A stretch of DNA of 64,000 nucleotides from Spartobacteria bacterium UBA695 (GCA_002298145.1 DBMP01000023.1:124001-188000), one strand, 5' to 3'; positions 33,592-43,049 are shown, numbered from the stretch's first letter. Notes: a model not told the origin generated them from the sequence alone. Numbers and translations are program-made.

Positions 33592-34305
33592 TCAGTTAAG
33601 CAAAAGGCTAACCGTAAGCCTTTGATTGGATTGAGAATTGGCGGGCGCATTGGGAAGAGGCCGGGTATCCGCATATCCCGAAACACGTTCGATTTTATCA
33701 GGCGAAACCGCGTACCGTTCCAGCAGCCGCCGCGCCATATTGGCCCGGTCCGCCGTCAGGTCCCACAGACCATACTCCTTATTTGGCATCACCGTCCCCG
33801 CCGCCGCATGTCCATCAATCACCACCCGCAACCCATTGCGCTCAATAATCCAGGCAAGGCTTTGCAGCGCGAATTTCCCCCACGGGGTAATATTCGCTGA
33901 ATTATTATCAAACAGCGGATGCTTACTATGATCATACAGCGTCACTTTCAGACCATCCGAGGTGACCTCGACATCCACCGGGCTCTCCTGCGAAACATCG
34001 TTGACGTTCAGCATCCGGTTCAGTTCACTGGCCATGGCATTCAGGAAAGCAAGATTTGCGGCAGATGCCTTCTCCCGATTCTTTTCATCGCCTTGCCCAC
34101 TCCCGTCTTTCCCAGGCAATACGCCCACCGGACGCCCCGTCAATGCATTGAAGGGCTGTTTGAAATACTTGGAAGTTTCCAGAAGAATGTCTTTATCCTG
34201 CGCCGTAATCCAGAGGACCATGAACAGCGCCATCATCGCCGTCATAAAGTCGGCGTAGGCCACTTTCCATGATCCTCCGTGAGCGCTCCCTCCCTTTTGA
34301 GACAT
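33592..34305 (-). CDS. motB: MotB, stator protein with OmpA-like peptidoglycan-binding domain
   Basis: The 237-residue protein starts with a short cytoplasmic segment and a single membrane helix (VAYADFMTAMMALFMVLWI) that contains the proton-carrying Asp 19. The C-terminal OmpA-like domain has LRVVIDGHAAAGT, LTADRANMARRLLERYAV and VSGYADTRPL. It couples proton flow to torque with MotA and anchors the stator to the cell wall. The proton (rather than sodium) assignment follows general MotB-like features and is not certain. motA lies 2 nt upstream. Confidence 0.95.
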   Translation of the reverse strand: MSQKGGSAHGGSWKVAYADFMTAMMALFMVLWITAQDKDILLETSKYFKQPFNALTGRPVGVLPGKDGSGQGDEKNREKASAANLAFLNAMASELNRMLNVNDVSQESPVDVEVTSDGLKVTLYDHSKHPLFDNNSANITPWGKFALQSLAWIIERNGLRVVIDGHAAAGTVMPNKEYGLWDLTADRANMARRLLERYAVSPDKIERVSGYADTRPLPNAPANSQSNQRLTVSLLLN

Positions 34306-34307
34306 AA

Positions 34308-35177
34308 CTACTTCGGCTGATGCACGTTCAACGCCTTCAACATCACTTCCAGTTCATCGGCATTCGGCTGCACCCGTGTTTCAAGGCAACGCCGCGCGAT
34401 CTCGATGGCCATGATCGGTGCCATCCCATTAGCAAACCCCGAGAGTCCCTTTAAAATCGCAGTGAGATATTGCGTCTCCATCGAATTATTGACGCGTATC
34501 CGGTTGGCCAGCGGATTGACAAAACCATAGGCGCTGAGAATGCCTAGAAACGTTCCCGTCAACGCCGCCGCGACATTTTCACCGACCTTCGCGGGCCCCT
34601 CAGCGATCGCCGCCATGGTATTAATGATCCCCAGCACGGCGGCGACAATCCCGACCCCGGGAAGAGAATCGCCGATGAGCATAAGAATCCCGACCGGAGC
34701 TTCCGCTTCCTTCTCCCGAGAATCCAACTCCGCCTTAAGCAACCCTTCCAATTGCTCCGGCTTAATGCGACCGTCGATCAGCGGCTTCAGTCCGTTGGTG
34801 AGAAATTCCACCCGCGAAGGCGCATTTAAAAAGGAGGGATACTTCTGAAAGAGAACGCTACCCGCCGGTTCAAGCATGTGATCTTCCAGCGCAATCAAGC
34901 CATGACGCCGTGCGACAATAAAGATCTCGTAGAGAATCTTGAGCAGATCCACGAAATCCTCTTTGCCCGTACCTTTGCCGGTAAGGGCAATTTGCACTTT
35001 TTCAACCACCGCCTTGATTGTTCCCCACGGGCTCGAAATCACCAAAATTCCAAGCCCGATCCCGCCGATAACTACAAACTCCGACAGATGAAGCAACACC
35101 AACGGCTCGCCCCCGGCCATCATAAAGCCGCCAACCGTCGCCGCCAGAACAATGAGAAATCCAATAATTAGCAGCAT
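34308..35177 (-). CDS. motA: MotA, stator proton-channel protein
   Basis: This 289-residue protein has four membrane segments. The first pair is near residues 1-55 (LLIIGFLIVLAATVGGFMM, EFVVIGGIGLGILVI). The second pair is near 165-225 (LPGVGIVAAVLGIINTMAA, FLGILSAYGFVNPLANRI), with the conserved Pro-Gly of TM3. The large cytoplasmic loop between them interacts with FliG. The start overlaps the end of fliA by 10 nt, so stator and sigma-28 are translated in tandem. Confidence 0.95.
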   Translation of the reverse strand: MLLIIGFLIVLAATVGGFMMAGGEPLVLLHLSEFVVIGGIGLGILVISSPWGTIKAVVEKVQIALTGKGTGKEDFVDLLKILYEIFIVARRHGLIALEDHMLEPAGSVLFQKYPSFLNAPSRVEFLTNGLKPLIDGRIKPEQLEGLLKAELDSREKEAEAPVGILMLIGDSLPGVGIVAAVLGIINTMAAIAEGPAKVGENVAAALTGTFLGILSAYGFVNPLANRIRVNNSMETQYLTAILKGLSGFANGMAPIMAIEIARRCLETRVQPNADELEVMLKALNVHQPK

Positions 35178-35962
35178 GTCGATACATAGGTGCCTTTAAG
35201 GACCTGCTCCAGGTAGATCCGCAGGCTCATGACCGCCTGGGTATGAATTTGAGAAATCCGACCATCGGTCACACCGAATGCCGCCGCGATCTCGGCGATC
35301 CGCATGTTTTCATAATAGTACATCGCCAAGACCTTCTTCGGAATAGAGGGAAGCTTCCCAATGCGCTCAGCCATCAAATGAAGGAGTTCCTTTCTTTCCA
35401 ATCCCTCGCGAGCGGGCACTTGCAGTTCATCAGGGATCATTTCATGCAGCGAAATGCTATCGGAATCCTCGGAATAGACCTCGCTATCAAGCTGCACGAA
35501 CGTGATGGGCTTCACATCTTCGAGCAACTCCGCGTATTGCTGCATCGTCATCCCCATGGCCAGACAAATCTCCTCTTCCGTCGCGGGCCGCCCCTCCCGT
35601 TGTTCAATGAGCGCGATGGCCTCCTTGAGCCTCTTAGCCTTTTCACGGCAACCGCGAGACATCCAGTCCATCCGGCGCAGTTCATCCATCACCGCACCTC
35701 GAATATGTAATGTTGCAAACGCGACAAAGGTGGAACTTTGTGCCGGATCGTATTTGTGAACCGCGGTAATCAGGCCCGCAAGACCGCTGCTGCGCAGATC
35801 CTCCACATCCACCGTTGGCGGCAAGGTGGCATAGATTCGATCCACCACCGTCTTTACCAACGGGAGATGACGTTCAATAAACTGCTGCTGCGTCTCGGGC
35901 GACGCCTCGGTGTAGGCCTTAAAGGCCTTGGCCGCGATCGAATGGGGAGGAGCCTTTGACAT
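35168..35962 (-). CDS. fliA: FliA, sigma-28 flagellar sigma factor
   Basis: The 264-residue sigma-70-family protein has region 2 (ERHLPLVKTVVDRIYATLP, VDVEDLRSSGLAGLITAVHKYD), the conserved FliA/WhiG-type ATLHIRGAVMDELRRMDWMSR, region 3, and region 4 (LAMYYYENMRIAEIAAAFGV, SQIHTQAV). It directs transcription of late flagellar genes. Matching TAAA-N15-GCCGATAA promoters precede both flagellins and the flgM-like gene. It lies between a small membrane protein and motA in the long operon. Confidence 0.96.
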   Translation of the reverse strand: MSKAPPHSIAAKAFKAYTEASPETQQQFIERHLPLVKTVVDRIYATLPPTVDVEDLRSSGLAGLITAVHKYDPAQSSTFVAFATLHIRGAVMDELRRMDWMSRGCREKAKRLKEAIALIEQREGRPATEEEICLAMGMTMQQYAELLEDVKPITFVQLDSEVYSEDSDSISLHEMIPDELQVPAREGLERKELLHLMAERIGKLPSIPKKVLAMYYYENMRIAEIAAAFGVTDGRISQIHTQAVMSLRIYLEQVLKGTYVSTCC

Positions 35963-35963
35963 A

Positions 35964-36197
35964 TTAGTTCACACTTACTTCCTCGTTCTTCCGCATCCGT
36001 TCTCTAGCCCGCCCGGCCGCTAGATCCTTGACCGCGCCCATATAAATGGAAAAAAAGCCCCTCATCAGCAACGCTGCGGCAACACAGCCAATAGCGCCGT
36101 CGCGTAACGCAATCATCAGATCGTTGCCGGCGATAAGTCCCGCCCCGAACGACAACAAGAAGCCGCAGCCTCCACCGATCAAGAGAAAGAATTTCAT
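35964..36197 (-). CDS. Small two-helix membrane protein in the flhG position
   Basis: This 77-residue protein has two hydrophobic segments (FFLLIGGGCGFLLSFGAGLI; IGCVAAALLMRGFFSIYMGA) and a basic C-terminal tail (AAGRARERMRKNEE). It overlaps flhF by ATGA and ends 1 nt before fliA. In many genomes the MinD-like ATPase FlhG occupies this place; no such gene is present here. I do not recognise the family. The tight coupling on both sides makes it a real gene with a flagellar role, perhaps anchoring FlhF or FliA-related factors (inference). Confidence 0.7.
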   Translation of the reverse strand: MKFFLLIGGGCGFLLSFGAGLIAGNDLMIALRDGAIGCVAAALLMRGFFSIYMGAVKDLAAGRARERMRKNEEVSVN

Positions 36198-37255
36198 AGT
36201 GCGCTGGGCTGCGTAGCATTTTCCTTACCAACCCGGCGGAATGAATGTTGTAAAACCGCATCGAACACCGCTTCGTTGCAGTCTCCCGCAATGTTTTGAC
36301 CGGTACTGAAAAAGAGAGGCGTCAGCGTAGGGTCGAGAATAAACTCCCAAAGTTTACCCCAATGGAAAAGCTCGTCGAGATGGGTGAATACCAAATGCGA
36401 CGCCCTTAACGCCCCGCCCATGCGGAAGGCCTGCCGAATCAGCTCCGCTTCATAAGCGGCATTAACCACCAGGACGCGGCTGCATTCAGGGACCGTCTCC
36501 AGCAGATTGGCAACCTCGGCAATATCCCCCCGGCTGCCAGCTGAAATTCCCGGGAGGTCAATAAACAAAGCCCCGTCCGGTCCCAGCTCTGGAATCCCGC
36601 TCGCGCTACGAACTAGAGGCACCCCCAAAACATCGCAAAACACTGCCAAGCCATCGCAAGGGTTCGCCTTGTCCATATCAAGCTTCAATACAACCGCCTG
36701 GCGCTTTTTAAAAAAGACCTCCATTGCAAGCCGTTTGCAAAGCGCCGTGGTCTTTCCCGAACCCGGGGTCCCGATAAAGGCGGCACATTGGCCAAGAGGC
36801 CTTTTCGGCCCGCGCTGATATTCGCCACGCAGCCAGACGGCGACTTCCGTGAGCGCTTCGGAAAGCGGCCTTCGGCTCAGCGTCTCCCAATCTCTCCGGC
36901 CCCGCAGCCGCGCAAGCATCGCCTCGGTAATACCGCCGCGCAATAGCAACCGCGCCAAAGGATCTCCCCGGCCCGCGTTCTCAGTCTGTGCGCCCAGAAT
37001 CGACTCAAATCCAGGCGCAGCCGCTGGAGCTATTGACTCGGGCTCCTTTGTTTCAGCAGGCGCAGCCACCTCCCCTCCAACCGCAGCAACCACTTCAAGT
37101 TTGGGGGCACTCAAAAAGCGCGATATTCCCCCGCCCTCCACCTGCCGAACCGAAATAACACGCGCCGTCTCCCCCAGGCGCTCGCGAATCGCTTTCACAG
37201 CCTCTTCGGCGGAACTGACAACAAATTTGAAGTGTTGTTCTTTGGAGGACGTCAT
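36194..37255 (-). CDS. flhF: FlhF-like SRP-family GTPase, divergent
   Basis: The 353-residue protein has a basic N-terminal domain (FKFVVSSAEEAVKAIRERLG), an Ala/Pro linker, an N-domain-like helical section and a GTPase domain with P-loop GTPGSGKTT (162-170). Other motifs are altered: the DTAGR motif reads DLPGI (233-237) and TKLD reads THLDE (291-295). FlhF sets flagellar position and number, normally with FlhG, whose gene is missing here. The position after flhA and the N-terminal sequence support FlhF, but nucleotide hydrolysis may be changed. Confidence 0.85.
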   Translation of the reverse strand: MTSSKEQHFKFVVSSAEEAVKAIRERLGETARVISVRQVEGGGISRFLSAPKLEVVAAVGGEVAAPAETKEPESIAPAAAPGFESILGAQTENAGRGDPLARLLLRGGITEAMLARLRGRRDWETLSRRPLSEALTEVAVWLRGEYQRGPKRPLGQCAAFIGTPGSGKTTALCKRLAMEVFFKKRQAVVLKLDMDKANPCDGLAVFCDVLGVPLVRSASGIPELGPDGALFIDLPGISAGSRGDIAEVANLLETVPECSRVLVVNAAYEAELIRQAFRMGGALRASHLVFTHLDELFHWGKLWEFILDPTLTPLFFSTGQNIAGDCNEAVFDAVLQHSFRRVGKENATQPSAL

Positions 37256-37264
37256 GGAATACGT

Positions 37265-39394
37265 TTACGCGGCAGCGCGGTTCGGTTGAGGGAGCAGGAT
37301 GATGCCGACGCTCTGAATCTGAGTCTGAGCGGGAAGCTCTTGGTATGACAAAACAACCAGCTTCGGCAGCGACGGCTCAAAAAAGCGCTTAAACGGTAAA
37401 CGCAGGTCGCTTGTGGTGATGAGAATCGGCGTAAGTCCCTGCTCCGACATCTCCGTCATCCGGCGCGTCAATTCGCCCATAACGTGATGGGCAAGCTGGG
37501 GATCAATCACCAAACCCACATCATACTGCGTACGCTGAACTTTGGTAATGAGCAGTTGCTCCAAACGAGGATCGAACGTAATCGCCTTCAAAAGCCCCTG
37601 GTCGCATTCGTAATCTGAAATAAAATAGAGTCCCAGGCGCTTTCGGACCTGCTCCGAGAGGTCATCAGGATTCTTGGAAAGCGATGCGCAATCAGCAATA
37701 CCTTCAAGAATAACCGGCAGATTCTTGACCGCCACACCCTCGCGCAACAGATTTTTGAGGACTCGCTGGATCACCCCCACATTGACCAAATCCGGGACAA
37801 GTTCGTTAACCAGCGCAGCGTTGGACTCTTTGACATGCTCGATCATCGTCTGCACGTCCTGACGCGAAAGGATAAGATGCGCCACCTGCTTGAGCGACTC
37901 CGAAAGATGCGTAATCAAGACCGATGAAGGATCGACCACCGTATAGCCATTGATCTCCGCGTTGCGCTTTTCGCCCTCGCCAATCCAAATCGCGTTGATG
38001 CCAAACACCGGCTCCACCGTCTCCGTCCCCTTCAGCTTCACGGGGCTGTTGGTCACATTCATCGCCAGCCAGCGTTTGGAAAGAATCTCGCCCTTGGCAA
38101 CCTGCTTGTTGCGTAGAAGAAAGCGGTATTCGTTCGCGCTCAGCTCCGGATTATCGCGAATGGCCACGGGGGGAACGATAATCCCCATCTCGCGGGCGAA
38201 CGTTTTGCGGACACCCGTAACGCGATCCAGCAAATCACCTCCGTTTTTCTTCTCCGCCAGGTGAAGCAACCCATAGCCGAGTTCGACAGAAAACACATTC
38301 ACGTCAATCAGCTTCTGAAAATCCTCCGTAGTCGTCTTGCCAATCGCCGCCCCCGCATCCCCTCCCGCGCTACCCGCCGCTCCGGCCTCCCCCGCTAGCG
38401 CCTTTGCAGTTTGCTGGGAGGGCGTTTTTTTCAAATGATAAGCCGTAAATCCCGTCAGCGTCGAAAGCAGAAGGAAAGGCGCAATCGGCATTCCCGGCAC
38501 AAGGCAGAAAACGAAAAGCATCCCCGAGGCAATCGCCAGCGCGCGGGGATAAAGCGTCAACTGTTTGCTAATATGCGCACCTAAGTTCAGGTCGCCCGAC
38601 GCCCGCGTGACCAGGATACCGGCAGACACGCTGACAATCAGCGCCGGAACCTGCGCCACAAGGCCGTCACCAATCGAAAGCAGCGTATATTTCTGCAACG
38701 CGTCCGCCATCGGGATGCCCTTCTGGATAACGCCAATCACAAAACCGCCCACAACATTAATCAGCGTAATGAGAATGCCCGCCACCGCATCACCACGCAC
38801 GAACTTGCTCGCGCCGTCCATCGCGCCATAGAATTCCGCTTCCCGCTGGATCTTCTGCCGCCGCTTCTGCGCCGCAATTTCGTTAATAATTCCGGCGTTT
38901 AGTTCCGCATCAATCCCCATCTGTTTACCCGGCATTGCATCCAGAGTGAAACGGGCTGCAACCTCCGCGATACGCCCCGCGCCCTTCGTGATAACCATGA
39001 AGTTGATCACGATCAGGATAAGAAACACAACCGCCCCCACCACGTAATTGCCGCGCACGACAAAATGACCAAAAGATTCAATAATATGCCCCGCGAAGCC
39101 ATCCACAAGAATCAGCCGCGTGGACGCGACATTAAGCGCCAACCGATAAAGCGTGACCGATAGCAACAACGTCGGGAAACCCGAAAATTCCGCCGGCTCC
39201 TTCACATAAATGATAATGAGCAGCAGCAGGAGCGAAATCCCTATACTCGCCGCGAGAAGCAAATCAAGCACCACCGACGGAACGGGAAACACCAAAATCA
39301 GCACCGTTCCGAAAAGCGCCGCAACAAATAGCAGATCGCCCTTTTTCAAGAGCGCGCCAAATTGATTATTAGTAAGCGTCGCGAGCGGAGCCAT
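37265..39394 (-). CDS. flhA: FlhA, export gate protein
   Basis: This 709-residue protein has eight membrane helices in the first 330 residues and contains the FHIPEP family signature region (AGRIAEVAARFTLDAMPGKQ, then MGIDAELNAGIINEIAAQKR). The large cytoplasmic domain follows (VDPSSVLITHLSESLKQVAH, ending in a Pro/Asn-rich tail). FlhA forms the nonameric ring that receives substrate-chaperone complexes. It shares one base with the flhB stop and lies 9 nt before flhF. Confidence 0.97.
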   Translation of the reverse strand: MAPLATLTNNQFGALLKKGDLLFVAALFGTVLILVFPVPSVVLDLLLAASIGISLLLLLIIIYVKEPAEFSGFPTLLLSVTLYRLALNVASTRLILVDGFAGHIIESFGHFVVRGNYVVGAVVFLILIVINFMVITKGAGRIAEVAARFTLDAMPGKQMGIDAELNAGIINEIAAQKRRQKIQREAEFYGAMDGASKFVRGDAVAGILITLINVVGGFVIGVIQKGIPMADALQKYTLLSIGDGLVAQVPALIVSVSAGILVTRASGDLNLGAHISKQLTLYPRALAIASGMLFVFCLVPGMPIAPFLLLSTLTGFTAYHLKKTPSQQTAKALAGEAGAAGSAGGDAGAAIGKTTTEDFQKLIDVNVFSVELGYGLLHLAEKKNGGDLLDRVTGVRKTFAREMGIIVPPVAIRDNPELSANEYRFLLRNKQVAKGEILSKRWLAMNVTNSPVKLKGTETVEPVFGINAIWIGEGEKRNAEINGYTVVDPSSVLITHLSESLKQVAHLILSRQDVQTMIEHVKESNAALVNELVPDLVNVGVIQRVLKNLLREGVAVKNLPVILEGIADCASLSKNPDDLSEQVRKRLGLYFISDYECDQGLLKAITFDPRLEQLLITKVQRTQYDVGLVIDPQLAHHVMGELTRRMTEMSEQGLTPILITTSDLRLPFKRFFEPSLPKLVVLSYQELPAQTQIQSVGIILLPQPNRAAA

Positions 39395-40524
39395 TATTCT
39401 TGGGCCCCCTGCCGAGCCTCGACAGCGGCGGAAGTAGCCGCAGCCCGCCGACTTTTAAGGTTATGGAAATAGTAGCGATGCGTTTTGTAAACAAACGCCA
39501 AGATCTCCGCGACCGTCTTGTATAGCTCGACAGGAATCGGCTTGCCTACCCGTCCATATTTGAAAAGCATCCGTGCCACGGAGCGGTTCTCGACCATCGG
39601 CACTTCATTCTCCGCGGCAATCGCCTTGATGCGCTGCGCAAACATCTGCATCCCCTTGGCAAGAACAATCGGCGCTTTGTCCGTACCCCGTTCATAGCGG
39701 AGAGCAACGGCAAAATGCGTCGGATTCGTCACCACCACATCGGCATTCGGCACCGAGCCGAGCATCTGCTTCTGCAAGAGCCGCCGAGCCATCGTGCGCC
39801 GAGCAGACCGGATATTCGGATCACCTTCCGTGGAGCGGAACTCCTCTTTCACCTCCTGCTTGGTCATCATCAGGTCCCGGTTGACCTTGCGCAGTTGGTA
39901 AATATAGTTGGCCGCCGCAATTGCCCCCAGGGCAAAAACAAACCGCCCAAGAAGCGTCAAAATAGATTGTTGAAAAAACGAGCCAAGCCGCGTGAGCGAA
40001 ACCGGCATATAAAAAAGCGGATCAACAAGAATACTCTTCACCGCCCCCCAAACAACCAGCCCCACGACCGCCAGCTTGAAAGCCTCACTTCCAAGCTTTA
40101 GCCACCCCTGTGGGGAAAAAACACGCTCAAATCCCGCGGCAGGATTGAGCCGTGACAGCTTTGGCTCCAGCGCGTTCGGCGTCAGTTGAAACTGGCTTTG
40201 AAGCCCGCCCGCAAGCGTCCCCGCAACCGCACACGCAATTCCCAATGGCAGCACGAGCTGAAAAATCGTCGTCACGGAGACCCGGCTCCATTCCGCCACG
40301 GACTGCGGCTCAAAACTGTACTGCCCGAGATGAGAAAATATAGCAACCGCAATCTCCACAATCCGCACCACCTGCTCGCGCAGCGTAAACATCGTCGCCC
40401 CGAGCGCCGCGATGAGCACAAACACAATATTGATCTCGGACGAGCGCGCGAACTGCCCCTCGGCATGCGCCTCGCGCAGCCGCTTCTCAGTAGGTTGTTC
40501 GGATTTATCGCCGTCGTTAGCCAT
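39394..40524 (-). CDS. flhB: FlhB, export switch protein
   Basis: The 376-residue protein starts with SEQPTEKRLREAHAEGQ, has four membrane helices and contains the self-cleaving motif in VVTNPTHFAVALRY (cleavage between Asn and Pro). FlhB controls the switch from rod/hook to filament substrates together with FliK. The C-terminal tail beyond the cleaved domain is Ala-rich (RRAAATSAAVEARQ). It follows fliR after 43 nt, one of the longest gaps in this operon. Confidence 0.97.
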   Translation of the reverse strand: MANDGDKSEQPTEKRLREAHAEGQFARSSEINIVFVLIAALGATMFTLREQVVRIVEIAVAIFSHLGQYSFEPQSVAEWSRVSVTTIFQLVLPLGIACAVAGTLAGGLQSQFQLTPNALEPKLSRLNPAAGFERVFSPQGWLKLGSEAFKLAVVGLVVWGAVKSILVDPLFYMPVSLTRLGSFFQQSILTLLGRFVFALGAIAAANYIYQLRKVNRDLMMTKQEVKEEFRSTEGDPNIRSARRTMARRLLQKQMLGSVPNADVVVTNPTHFAVALRYERGTDKAPIVLAKGMQMFAQRIKAIAAENEVPMVENRSVARMLFKYGRVGKPIPVELYKTVAEILAFVYKTHRYYFHNLKSRRAAATSAAVEARQGAQE

Positions 40525-40567
40525 TATGGAAAATCAATCGCCATCACGCCGGTCGCACCGCGTCATC

Positions 40568-41323
40568 CTACGGGACCAGGTGCAACATCAACTCCGGCGA
40601 TTGGCGCATGGAGCTAAGCACGAGTTGTGCCGTCAGCCCCAAAGCAACGCCAAAGATTGCCATACCCGCCAAAATTCTGACGGAAAAGCTCTCCGAAAAG
40701 ACATTCATACTTGGCGCAGCCTTTCCAAGAATGGCAAAGGTAAAAGTCACCACGAAGTTCACCGCCATCAATGGAACCGCCATCTGAACACCAATAAGGA
40801 AAATTTTGCCGGTATTAGTAACAAAAAGTTCCGCTATCTCGCGGGTAAAGCCTAGTTGCCCAATGGGCGCAATGGCAAAGCTGCGCAGAAACGCCACGAA
40901 AACGGCGTGATGCGATCCGGAAAATAGGAAAAGCAACACGCCAAGATTAAACAGCGCAATGCCAACCGGCGAGGTATTCGTGTTCGAAACCGGGTCGAGT
41001 TGCGAGCTCATCATGAGCCCCATCTCCGTGGAAATGAGCTGCCCTGCAAACTCAATGGCATAAAAAATCAGCCGGGCCACAGCCCCCATCATGAGCCCGA
41101 TCAATAGTTCACGTCCCGCCACGAAAATCAAGCAAAGGACATCGGGCGGAAACGACGACACCGCCGGGGCAAAGCCCGTGACAACCAGCGCCAGCATGGC
41201 CGCGATGGCGATCCGCACCCGCACCGGAATATTTTGCCCCGAGAACACGGGAATCAGACTGATCAGCCCGCCCGCGCGAACAAAAACCATCATCCAGACA
41301 TAGATGGGCTGTACCGAGATCAC
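40568..41323 (-). CDS. fliR: FliR, export gate protein
   Basis: This 251-residue protein has about six membrane helices. Family-typical stretches include VFVRAGGLISLIPVF near the N-terminus, RELLIGLMMGAVARLIFYAI and GLMMSSQLDPVSNTN. With FliP and FliQ it forms the helical core of the export gate. It begins 4 nt after fliQ ends. Confidence 0.96.
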   Translation of the reverse strand: MISVQPIYVWMMVFVRAGGLISLIPVFSGQNIPVRVRIAIAAMLALVVTGFAPAVSSFPPDVLCLIFVAGRELLIGLMMGAVARLIFYAIEFAGQLISTEMGLMMSSQLDPVSNTNTSPVGIALFNLGVLLFLFSGSHHAVFVAFLRSFAIAPIGQLGFTREIAELFVTNTGKIFLIGVQMAVPLMAVNFVVTFTFAILGKAAPSMNVFSESFSVRILAGMAIFGVALGLTAQLVLSSMRQSPELMLHLVP

Positions 41324-41327
41324 CGTT

Positions 41328-41597
41328 TTATTTCGTCATTTCCGGTAAGCGGGAAAGGAACGTAATGGTAAACTCCATCACATTGCGCAAAATCCACGGC
41401 GCGGAAAAAATCATGACAAAACCCGCCGTCACTAGCTTCGGCACAAAAGAGAGCGTCTGCTCCTGGATACTGGTAACAGCCTGAAACAAGCTCACCAAAA
41501 CGCCCACCACCATGGTCGAAATCAAGATCGGTCCCACCACCAGCATCGACAGCGTCACCAACTGCCGCAATATCTCGATAGCTTGCTCGATATTCAT
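41328..41597 (-). CDS. fliQ: FliQ, export gate protein
   Basis: The 89-residue protein has two membrane helices (LVVGPILISTMVVGVLVSLF; FVMIFSAPWILRNVMEFTIT) and the family motif QAVTSIQEQTLSFVPKL. Four copies wrap the FliP-FliR core. Its ATG overlaps the fliP stop by 4 nt. Confidence 0.97.
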   Translation of the reverse strand: MNIEQAIEILRQLVTLSMLVVGPILISTMVVGVLVSLFQAVTSIQEQTLSFVPKLVTAGFVMIFSAPWILRNVMEFTITFLSRLPEMTK

Positions 41598-42478
41598 AAG
41601 CCAAAGCTCTTCACCAGCGACTGAACCACGAGGTGCCAGCCGTCCACCAATACAAAAAGCAACAGCTTGAATGGCAGCGAAATCATTACCGGCGGCATCA
41701 TCATCATTCCCATCGACATCAAGGTGGACGCCACCACGAAATCAATCACCAGGAAGGGAATGTAAACCAGGAAGCCCATCTGGAATGCAGTCCGCAGCTC
41801 GCTAATGACAAAAGCGGGCACCACAACCGTTATCGGAAGATCGGCGACTTTTGTCGGCCCATAGCCCGCGATCCCCAGGAAAAAGTCGATCTCACTTGGC
41901 CGGGTCTGCTTCAGCATAAATTGCTTGATCGGCATGGAGCCTTTTTCGCAAGCGGCTTCCAGCGTCAGTTGCTTCGCCATGTAGGGCTGAAGGGCGTCCG
42001 CGTTGATGCGATTCGCCACCGGAGCCATGATGAACATCGTCAGGAAGATCGACATTCCAATAATGATCTGGTTCGAGGGAGCGCTTTGTACGCCGATCGC
42101 CGATCGAAGGAAACCGAGCACAATCACGATTCGCGTAAAGCTCGTCATGAGCATGATGAACGACGGGGCCAGCGTCAAAAGCGTCATCGCGAAAACAATC
42201 TGAATCGCGGTCGAAACATTCCCCTGCTCCGTCGCCTGCCCATTGAGCCCAATCGTAAGGTTGAAAGGCCCCCCGGACGAAGGCAACGCGGAACCCGCAG
42301 CAACCGCCGGGGCCGATAGCGGAGCCCCCACCGAAGGCACCTGCAAAGCCGACGTGCGTGGCGAAGGCGTAGGCAACACATAGGCGACAGCATCAGGCGT
42401 TGCCTGCCCCGCCGGAACCTGTGCCGATAGCGGTAGAGCCAACATTAAAAAGAATAGGAAGGAAACCAGCGATTTCAT
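41594..42478 (-). CDS. fliP: FliP, export gate protein
   Basis: This 294-residue protein has a signal sequence, a Pro/Ala-rich periplasmic spacer of about 60 residues and then the FliP core. The core includes LAPSFIMLMTSFTRIVIVLG, PSNQIIIGMSIFLTMFIMAP, VVVPAFVISELRTAFQMGF and GMMMMPPVMISLPFKLLLF. The N-terminal extension is longer than in enterobacterial FliP. It is encoded between fliO and fliQ, with 4-nt overlaps on both sides. Confidence 0.97.
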   Translation of the reverse strand: MKSLVSFLFFLMLALPLSAQVPAGQATPDAVAYVLPTPSPRTSALQVPSVGAPLSAPAVAAGSALPSSGGPFNLTIGLNGQATEQGNVSTAIQIVFAMTLLTLAPSFIMLMTSFTRIVIVLGFLRSAIGVQSAPSNQIIIGMSIFLTMFIMAPVANRINADALQPYMAKQLTLEAACEKGSMPIKQFMLKQTRPSEIDFFLGIAGYGPTKVADLPITVVVPAFVISELRTAFQMGFLVYIPFLVIDFVVASTLMSMGMMMMPPVMISLPFKLLLFVLVDGWHLVVQSLVKSFGL

Positions 42479-42789
42479 TCAGGCTTCTCCGGAAGAAGCG
42501 ACGAAAACCGCCCCCCGTCCTCATCACCGCCTCCCAAGTTGCACAAGTATTCGATCCGTCCGGGGCAAACCCCAATGAGCATCTTGCGCCCCTCGTATTC
42601 AGCCACTACCAGATACTGCCGGTTGCCCAGCATTCGCGTTTCGCTGATATCAAGTTTTCGCGCCGTCTTGTTCCTCGCCGCCAATGCGCCAAAACCGTTG
42701 CGATAAAAAAACAAACCGCCCGCCAGGAGCCCCACGAGCAGAAAACAATAGACAGCAATCTGCAACATTCCGCCGAGGGCAGGATTCAC
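42475..42789 (-). CDS. fliO: FliO, export gate assembly protein
   Basis: The 104-residue protein has one N-terminal membrane helix (LQIAVYCFLLVGLLAGGLFF) and a small cytoplasmic domain (LDISETRMLGNRQYLVVAEY, KMLIGVCPGRIEYL) characteristic of FliO. It assists FliP oligomerisation. Overlaps of 4 nt link it to fliN and fliP. Confidence 0.9.
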   Translation of the reverse strand: MNPALGGMLQIAVYCFLLVGLLAGGLFFYRNGFGALAARNKTARKLDISETRMLGNRQYLVVAEYEGRKMLIGVCPGRIEYLCNLGGGDEDGGRFSSLLPEKPE

Positions 42790-43046
42790 GATTTATCTCC
42801 GATTAGTTCGGTGATCTTGATACAGAAGTTCTCCTCCAATACCACCACTTCCCCCACCGCAATCAGCTTGTCATTAACGTAAACCCCAATCGGGTCATTC
42901 GCTCGCTGGTCCAGCTGAATAATAACGCCTGGCCCGAGTTCCAGCACATCGCGCATCGCCATCTGGCACGATCCAAGCCGCGCCGTAAGCTGCACTTTAA
43001 CATCCAGCACAATGCCGAGTTTCTTATCATCCAAAGGGTTTGCCAT
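42786..43046 (-). CDS. fliN: FliN, C-ring switch protein
   Basis: This 86-residue protein is a single SpoA/FliN domain (VKVQLTARLGSCQMAMRDVL, ELGPGVIIQLDQRANDPIGV, VNDKLIAVGEVVVLEENFCI). It lacks the long N-terminal extension of enterobacterial FliN. It forms the base of the C-ring with FliM and docks FliH. It lies 3 nt after fliM. Confidence 0.95.
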   Translation of the reverse strand: MANPLDDKKLGIVLDVKVQLTARLGSCQMAMRDVLELGPGVIIQLDQRANDPIGVYVNDKLIAVGEVVVLEENFCIKITELIGDKS

Positions 43047-43049
43047 AAA

